DNA of 9,086 nucleotides from an uncultured Sphingomonadaceae bacterium. GTDB lineage: Bacteria > Pseudomonadota > Alphaproteobacteria > Sphingomonadales > Sphingomonadaceae. Below, in pieces: positions 5,523 through 9,086 of this stretch (its first letter is position 1; each line of letters opens with the position of its first letter). The stretch is from NCBI GenBank assembly GCA_938016505.1, contig CALLWN010000282.1, positions 1-9,086 on the forward strand, read 5' to 3'. The translations under genes and the position numbers were made by a program. The notes below the pieces were generated by a model, which saw nothing but the letters and a program-made list of their open reading frames with translations, ran no database searches and was not told where the DNA came from.

Positions 5523-6308
5523 TCAGCTGGCGATCGCGATCCCGATATAGTCCAGATCGCGCCGGCCGCCGATCCGCAATCCGCGGCCCGGAGACCAGCC
5601 GAGCCCCTCGATCCGCTCGAGGCGAAACCCGGCCGCGCCGATTGCGCGCTCCATTTCCTGGGGCCGCAGGAACTTCCGCCAGTCGTGGCCGCCCTTCGGA
5701 ATGTCCCCGGTCACATACTCGGCGCCCAGCTTGACGATGGCGAGGCTCGCAAGCGTCCGGTTGGGCGTTGAGAAGATGAGCAGGCCGCCGGGCCGCAGCA
5801 GTGCCCGCAGGGCGCCCAGAAACACCCCCGTGTCGGCCACATGCTCAACCACCTCGAAGCTGGTGACAAGGTCGAACCGCCCGGCTTCGGCGCGCACGAG
5901 ATCGGCGACCTCGCCCGCAATGTAGCGGATGGAAAGCCCCATGGTGTCTGCGTGCGCGCGGGCCACTGCAATCATCTCTTCAGAGGCGTCGATCCCCGTC
6001 GTCTCCGCCCCCATGCGGGCCAGCGCCTCGGTCGCAAGACCCCCGCCGCAGCCGGCATCCAGCGCGGCAAGGCCGGCGAACGGCCGGCGCGACCGGGGGT
6101 CTGCACCCAGATGGGCGATCGCCGCTTCGCGCACGAAGCCCATCCGCACCGGGTTCACGGCATGGAGCAGCCGGTTCGGTCCCTCGGGGTTCCACCAGTC
6201 GGCGGCGAGCTTCGCGAACAGGGCGACGTTGCCGGGATCTGCCGTGCCGGACCCTCCCGTGGCGGCGGAGGGGCCGCGCACCTCCCGCGCGCCACCCTGG
6301 CGCGTCAT
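5523..6308 (-). CDS. ubiG: Bifunctional ubiquinone O-methyltransferase UbiG
   Basis: A 261-residue class I AdoMet-dependent methyltransferase that performs both O-methylation steps of ubiquinone synthesis, usually at the inner face of the membrane. Family signatures are FAKLAADWWNPEGPNRLLHAVNPVR in sections (residues 31-55), motif I LDAGCGGG (83-90), the downstream acidic GIDASEEMI, FDLVTSFEVVEHV, FSTPNRT, and the late GGHDWRKFLRPQEM loop. The E. coli enzyme has 240 residues; the extra length is a Gly/Ala-rich N-terminus of about 25 residues. I chose the ATG at 6308, 11 bp after the bpt stop, with AGGTGA 11 nt before it. A GTG five codons upstream is a possible alternative, and the frame remains open further into bpt. 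It is the second gene of the minus-strand unit. Confidence 0.95.
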   Translation of the reverse strand: MTRQGGAREVRGPSAATGGSGTADPGNVALFAKLAADWWNPEGPNRLLHAVNPVRMGFVREAAIAHLGADPRSRRPFAGLAALDAGCGGGLATEALARMGAETTGIDASEEMIAVARAHADTMGLSIRYIAGEVADLVRAEAGRFDLVTSFEVVEHVADTGVFLGALRALLRPGGLLIFSTPNRTLASLAIVKLGAEYVTGDIPKGGHDWRKFLRPQEMERAIGAAGFRLERIEGLGWSPGRGLRIGGRRDLDYIGIAIAS

Positions 6309-6319
6309 GCCGGAAGGTG

Positions 6320-7120
6320 TCACCTGACCGGCCGGGTCTTCGACGGCATCCCCTGGCGCCGGCCTGGGGCGGGTGGCGTCGGATCGGCCGGCAGCAGCCG
6401 CCATCCGTCGGGCCCGAGCGCCTCCAGCGGGTGGAAGCGGCGCTTGTAGTCCATGCTCGGCGAGCCCTTTACCCAGTAGCCGAGGTAGACATAGTCCATT
6501 CCGACTGCAGCCGCGCGCAGCACATGGTCGACGATCATGAAGGTGCCGAGCCCGGCCCGGCCAGCAAGGTCGGGATCAAAGAAGCTGTAGACCATGGAAA
6601 GGCCGTCGGACTGCTTGTCGGTCAGGCACGCGCCGACAAGGCGGCCCGGCCTGCCGCCGGTGGCGGGCTCGCGATACTCGACGACGACGGTGTCGACCGG
6701 CGAGGTCTCGATCATGTCGGCGAAATCATAGGCGTCCATGCTCGCCATCCCGCCGTCCGGGTGCCGGGCGGCGAGATAGCGCTTCAGAAGCGCAAACTGT
6801 TCCTCGGTCGCCCATGGGTCACAGGCCGCAACCTCGAGATCGGCATTGCGGCGCATGAGCTTGCGCTGTGACGCCGAGGGGCGGAAGGTTGCCGCGACGA
6901 TCCGGACCGAGACGCAGGCCGAACAGCCCTCGCAGCTCGGCCGGTAGACGACATTCTGGCTCCGGCGGAAGCCAATCCGGCCGAGGCTTTCCGACATGCG
7001 CGCCGCGTCGCTGCCGCGCAGCTCGGCGAACACCTTCCGTTCCACCTTGCCCGGCAGATAGGGGCAGGGGGCGCGGGCCGTGATGAAGAAGCGCGGAAAG
7101 CGCGTCGGCTGATCGGTCAT
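6320..7120 (-). CDS. bpt: Aspartate/glutamate leucyltransferase (ATE/Bpt family)
   Basis: A 266-residue aminoacyl-tRNA-protein transferase of the N-end-rule pathway. Bacterial Bpt moves leucine from Leu-tRNA to proteins with N-terminal Asp or Glu, creating a degron read by ClpS for ClpAP. The N-terminal ATE domain shows [17 protein letters not shown] (residues 15-31), [20 protein letters not shown] in sections (50-69, cysteines C63, C66, C69) and [10 protein letters not shown]. The C-terminal GNAT-like domain shows [11 protein letters not shown], then [10 protein letters not shown] and [17 protein letters not shown], then RRFHPLE. Length and motifs are standard; a 30-residue Pro/Arg-rich tail follows. 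Older annotation calls such genes arginyltransferase; Bpt versus arginine specificity is from family knowledge. The ATG at 7120 has AGGCAG about 4 nt upstream. It is the first gene of the four-gene unit and is preceded by 355 bp of non-coding DNA. Confidence 0.95.
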   Translation of the reverse strand: MTDQPTRFPRFFITARAPCPYLPGKVERKVFAELRGSDAARMSESLGRIGFRRSQNVVYRPSCEGCSACVSVRIVAATFRPSASQRKLMRRNADLEVAACDPWATEEQFALLKRYLAARHPDGGMASMDAYDFADMIETSPVDTVVVEYREPATGGRPGRLVGACLTDKQSDGLSMVYSFFDPDLAGRAGLGTFMIVDHVLRAAAVGMDYVYLGYWVKGSPSMDYKRRFHPLEALGPDGWRLLPADPTPPAPGRRQGMPSKTRPVR

Positions 7121-7287
7121 CGGCTGCCTGCACGAGCGCCCGGAACCCCGACCGGATCACCGCCCGGCCGCGCCGCGCCTGCTCCCTGCCTGCCCGAAAA
7201 GCTCGCGGCTGCCCGTTTCACCTCTGCCCGTCCTCCCGCAGATACGCGCCAGTCTGCGCCTGCGCGAAACCTTGCACATCGGTGGGG

Positions 7288-7313
7288 GCGGGCGCAATCG
7301 CCCTCGCGCCCGC
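7288..7313 (-). terminator. GC-rich hairpin, possible ilvA terminator or bpt leader structure
   Basis: GCGGGCGC at 7288-7295 and GCGCCCGC at 7306-7313 form a perfect 8-bp stem with a 10-nt loop. On the minus strand it lies about 160 bp past the ilvA stop and about 170 bp before the bpt start. There is no T-run after it, so classical termination is doubtful; it may be an RNA leader structure. Confidence 0.35.
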
Positions 7314-7385
7314 TGCGACCTCTCGCAACGGGGAGGACATGTCCGACCCACGCACCCAAGCCCAAAGGACGGCCGGGACAGCGAA

Positions 7386-7394
7386 ATTCTAGCA
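7386..7394 (-). promoter_or_regulatory. Extended -10-like promoter element upstream of bpt
   Basis: Read on the minus strand, the sequence is TGC-TAGAAT: a TG-N extended element followed by a hexamer matching TATAAT at five of six positions. It sits in the most AT-rich patch of this intergenic region. No good -35 hexamer is found 16-18 bp upstream, which extended -10 promoters can tolerate. It would give a leader of roughly 260 nt for the bpt unit. It might alternatively be coincidental. Confidence 0.4.
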
Positions 7395-7475
7395 TCGTTG
7401 AAACGCCGTGGCGGTGCCGACCGGTCCGGAACGGAGGGATCACCCCGCGTCCCGCCCGGCACAGGCCGAGTCGCG

Positions 7476-8717
7476 TCAGCCCAGCTCGATCCGGCTCACG
7501 TCGAAGCCCGAGCCCTGCAGCGCCTCGATCAGCCGCTCCAGATGCTCGGGTCCGCGGGTCTCGCATTCGATCTCGGTGATGAGCCCCTTGGCCGGAAGCG
7601 TCGTGAAGATCCGGTGGTGCGACACCTCCAGGATGTTGACCTGCTGCTGGTCGAAGATTCGCGCCACGGCATAGAGCTGGCCGGGCCGGTCCTTCAGCCG
7701 GATCCTGAGGCGCGCCAGCCGGCCCGATCGCGCAAGATCGCGCAGCAGCACATTGGCAAGGAGCCGCGTGTCGATGTTGCCACCGCACAGGATGAGCCCG
7801 ACATTGCGTCCGCGGAACCGGCGCGGGTTGGCGATGAGCGCGGCAAGCCCGGCCGCGCCCGCGCCTTCCACCACCGTCTTCTCGATCGCCAGCAGCAGCG
7901 CGACCGCCCGCTCGAGATCGCGCTCGCCGACCAGCACGATGTCCGCAACCAGCGCCCGGACGATCGGGACCGTCAGCGCGCCGGGCACCTTCACGGCAAT
8001 CCCTTCGGCCAGCGTGTCGCCATCGGCCACCACCGGCTCGCCCGCAAGCGTCGCCTTCATCGACGGGTAGAGCTCGGCCTGGACCCCGATCACCTCGATC
8101 CGCGGGTCGACCGCGTGGGCGGCAATCGCCGTGCCCGCGATCAGTCCCCCTCCGCCGATCGGCACCACGAGCGTGTCGACTGCAGGCGCATCGGCCAGCA
8201 GTTCGAGCGCGGCCGTCCCCTGCCCGGCTATGATCTTGGGGTCGTCATAGGGGTGGACAAAGGTCAGCCCCCGCTTCTCCGCGAGCATGACGGCATGGTC
8301 GAAGCTTTCCTCGAGCTTCTCGCCGTGCAGCACCACCAGCGCGTCATGCCCCTCGGTCTGCTGGACCTTGATGAGTGGAGTGTGGCGCGGCATCACGATC
8401 GTCGCCGGGATCCCGAGCCGCCTCGCATGGTAGGCAAGGCCTTGGGCGTGGTTCCCGGCCGACATCGCGATCACGCCGCGGCGGCGCTCCTCCTCCGAAA
8501 GCGACATGAGCCGGTTGAGCGCCCCACGCTCCTTGTAGGCGGCCGTGAACTGGAGGTTCTCGAACTTCAGCCACACCTGCGCGCCCGTCATCTCCGAGAG
8601 CGTCTGGGAATGGAGCGTCGGCGTGTGGATCACCTGCCCGGCAATCGTCCGCGCCGCCTCCTCGATGTCGGCAAAGCGCACCGGAAGCTCGGGTGCAGGG
8701 GCGATCCGTGTGGCCAT
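7476..8717 (-). CDS. ilvA: Threonine ammonia-lyase, single ACT domain form
   Basis: A 413-residue PLP enzyme that deaminates L-threonine to 2-oxobutanoate, the first step towards isoleucine; it acts in the cytoplasm. The fold-type II catalytic domain spans about residues 15-325. It has LKFENLQFTAAYKERGA (50-66, PLP lysine K62), SAGNHAQG (86-93), FVHPYDDPKIIAGQGT (153-168), the phosphate-cup GGGGLIAG (from 188), and LCGGNID late in the domain. A single C-terminal ACT regulatory domain follows (about 335-413: LRIRLKDRPGQLYAVARIF, then QVNILEVSHHR), pointing to effector control. This is the medium form, between the ACT-less TdcB type (about 330 residues) and the two-ACT E. coli IlvA (about 514). 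The ATG at 8717 begins MATRIAP; upstream in-frame codons read into non-coding DNA. No ribosome-binding site precedes it, so leaderless translation is possible. Catabolic use cannot be excluded. It is divergent from the amidohydrolase. Confidence 0.95.
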   Translation of the reverse strand: MATRIAPAPELPVRFADIEEAARTIAGQVIHTPTLHSQTLSEMTGAQVWLKFENLQFTAAYKERGALNRLMSLSEEERRRGVIAMSAGNHAQGLAYHARRLGIPATIVMPRHTPLIKVQQTEGHDALVVLHGEKLEESFDHAVMLAEKRGLTFVHPYDDPKIIAGQGTAALELLADAPAVDTLVVPIGGGGLIAGTAIAAHAVDPRIEVIGVQAELYPSMKATLAGEPVVADGDTLAEGIAVKVPGALTVPIVRALVADIVLVGERDLERAVALLLAIEKTVVEGAGAAGLAALIANPRRFRGRNVGLILCGGNIDTRLLANVLLRDLARSGRLARLRIRLKDRPGQLYAVARIFDQQQVNILEVSHHRIFTTLPAKGLITEIECETRGPEHLERLIEALQGSGFDVSRIELG

Positions 8718-8811
8718 CGTGCCGGCGCGGCTAGCGCAAGCCTCGGTGCGGTGCAAAGGGAAAGGCGGGCGCCACTTGCCGGCACGGCCCGGGCACGGCA
8801 GGCTCGCCGCC
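8718..8811. promoter_or_regulatory. Divergent control region between ilvA and the amidohydrolase
   Basis: This 94-bp region separates two divergent starts. A perfect 9-bp inverted repeat lies in it: CGTGCCGGC at 8718-8726, directly abutting the ilvA ATG, and GCCGGCACG at 8778-8786, centres 60 bp apart. On the minus strand a weak promoter candidate is TTGCAC (8751-8756), 17 bp, then TAGCCG (8728-8733), which would start transcription almost at the ilvA ATG. The matches are poor, so this is tentative. No clear promoter for the rightward gene is seen. Confidence 0.35.
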
Positions 8812-9086
8812 ATGCCCGCGCGCGCCCGGTTTCCCCTCCTGTGCCTCGTCCTTGCCACGCTCGCCACTGCGGCCGGCGCGCGGACCCTGATCGTCAATGC
8901 CAACATCATCACGCCCGATGCCGAGGGCCGCATCGAGCGCTACGCCATGCTGCTCGCCGGAGACGACGGCCGGATCGAGGCGATGGTCCCGCGCGGCGGC
9001 CGCGAGCCGCCGCTCCGGCCGGGAGACTTCCGCCTCGATGCCCGGGGCGCCACCGTCCTGCCCGGCTTCATCGATTCCCACATTCA
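8812..9086 (+). CDS. Exported amidohydrolase-superfamily protein, N-terminal part (3' truncated)
   Basis: The first 91 codons of a gene that runs off the right edge. It starts MPARARFPLLCLVLATLATA, a signal peptide with a likely cut after AGA near residue 23, so the protein should be periplasmic or lipid-free secreted. The mature start RTLIVNANIITPD is the first strand of the composite beta-sandwich seen in metal-dependent amidohydrolases. Residues 77-91 (DARGATVLPGFIDSHIH) carry the xVLPGFIDxHxH signature that provides the first two metal-binding histidines of the TIM barrel. The pattern resembles YtcJ-type exported amidohydrolases, but substrate and subfamily cannot be judged without the rest. 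GGCAGG about 9 nt before the ATG is a fair ribosome-binding site. The gene is divergent from ilvA with 94 bp between starts. Confidence 0.87.
   Translation, partial: MPARARFPLLCLVLATLATAAGARTLIVNANIITPDAEGRIERYAMLLAGDDGRIEAMVPRGGREPPLRPGDFRLDARGATVLPGFIDSHI

Larger units (their letters stand above)
7121..7475. other. 355-bp non-coding region between bpt and ilvA
   Basis: No convincing gene is present. It holds an extended -10-like motif on the minus strand (7386-7394), a perfect 8-bp hairpin (7288-7313) and a marginal minus-strand ORF (7218-7340, 40 codons, MSSPLREVAAGARAIA at its start). That ORF has no clear ribosome-binding site, and its third-position GC looks lower than in the neighbours. 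A local AT-richer patch around 7380-7400 coincides with the -10 motif. A longer Arg-rich frame in the same strand (7157-7462) looks like composition only. The region is best read as the end of ilvA transcription plus a long leader for bpt, by inference. Confidence 0.5.

Noticed and set aside
7157..7462. 101-codon Arg/Pro-rich minus-strand ORF in the bpt-ilvA gap
   Set aside because: Composition is typical of a chance frame, there is no ribosome-binding site and no recognisable motif.
7121..7475. A structural RNA (tRNA or 4.5S RNA) in the long gap
   Set aside because: I looked for a tRNA cloverleaf and for the conserved GGAAGGAAGCAGC-type core of signal recognition particle RNA and saw neither.
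1..9086. A defence system, mobile element or phage island
   Set aside because: No transposase, integrase, direct-repeat array, tRNA attachment site or composition break is visible; all recognised genes are metabolic or envelope functions.

Overview
The window is GC-rich, densely packed chromosomal DNA. Gene content and order (ribonuclease D followed by lptC and lptA; bpt with ubiG; single-ACT-domain threonine ammonia-lyase) point to an alphaproteobacterium, most likely of the Sphingomonadales. That assignment is an inference from gene families, with no rRNA or marker to settle it. No mobile element, CRISPR array, tRNA or rRNA is visible. Most of the window is ordinary housekeeping DNA, and I found no convincing new multi-gene system.

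Layout. Bases 2-694 (+) are the 3' end of metH, the activation domain of cobalamin-dependent methionine synthase. It converges on a small predicted secreted Pro/Ala-rich protein (774-1064, -), with an 11-bp GC-rich hairpin between them. Upstream of that on the minus strand is a Nudix hydrolase with a split Nudix box (1226-1888), divergent from a plus-strand cluster: a compact ribonuclease D (1984-2595), lptC (2601-3305) and lptA (3302-3829). lptC and lptA overlap by ATGA; the rnd-lptC junction carries a perfect 13-bp tandem duplication. The lpt cluster stops 7 bp from a convergent gene, so lptB is not in its common place.

Bases 3837-7120 (-) are a tight four-gene unit, in transcription order bpt (N-end-rule aminoacyl-transferase), ubiG (ubiquinone O-methyltransferase), a VOC-fold metalloenzyme and an alpha/beta hydrolase. 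Spacings are 11 bp, 16 bp and a 4-bp ATGA overlap. The last two are of unknown specificity and are the most interesting genes here. Upstream lies a 355-bp non-coding stretch with an extended -10-like motif, a perfect 8-bp hairpin and a marginal 40-codon ORF. Then comes threonine ammonia-lyase (7476-8717, -), divergent from the start of an exported amidohydrolase that runs off the right edge (8812 to the end, +). Their 94-bp shared control region holds a 9-bp inverted repeat.

Functional links: LptC and LptA bridge lipopolysaccharide from the inner to the outer membrane. MetH regenerates methionine, the precursor of the S-adenosylmethionine used both to reactivate MetH and by UbiG. The other genes share location, not an evident pathway.
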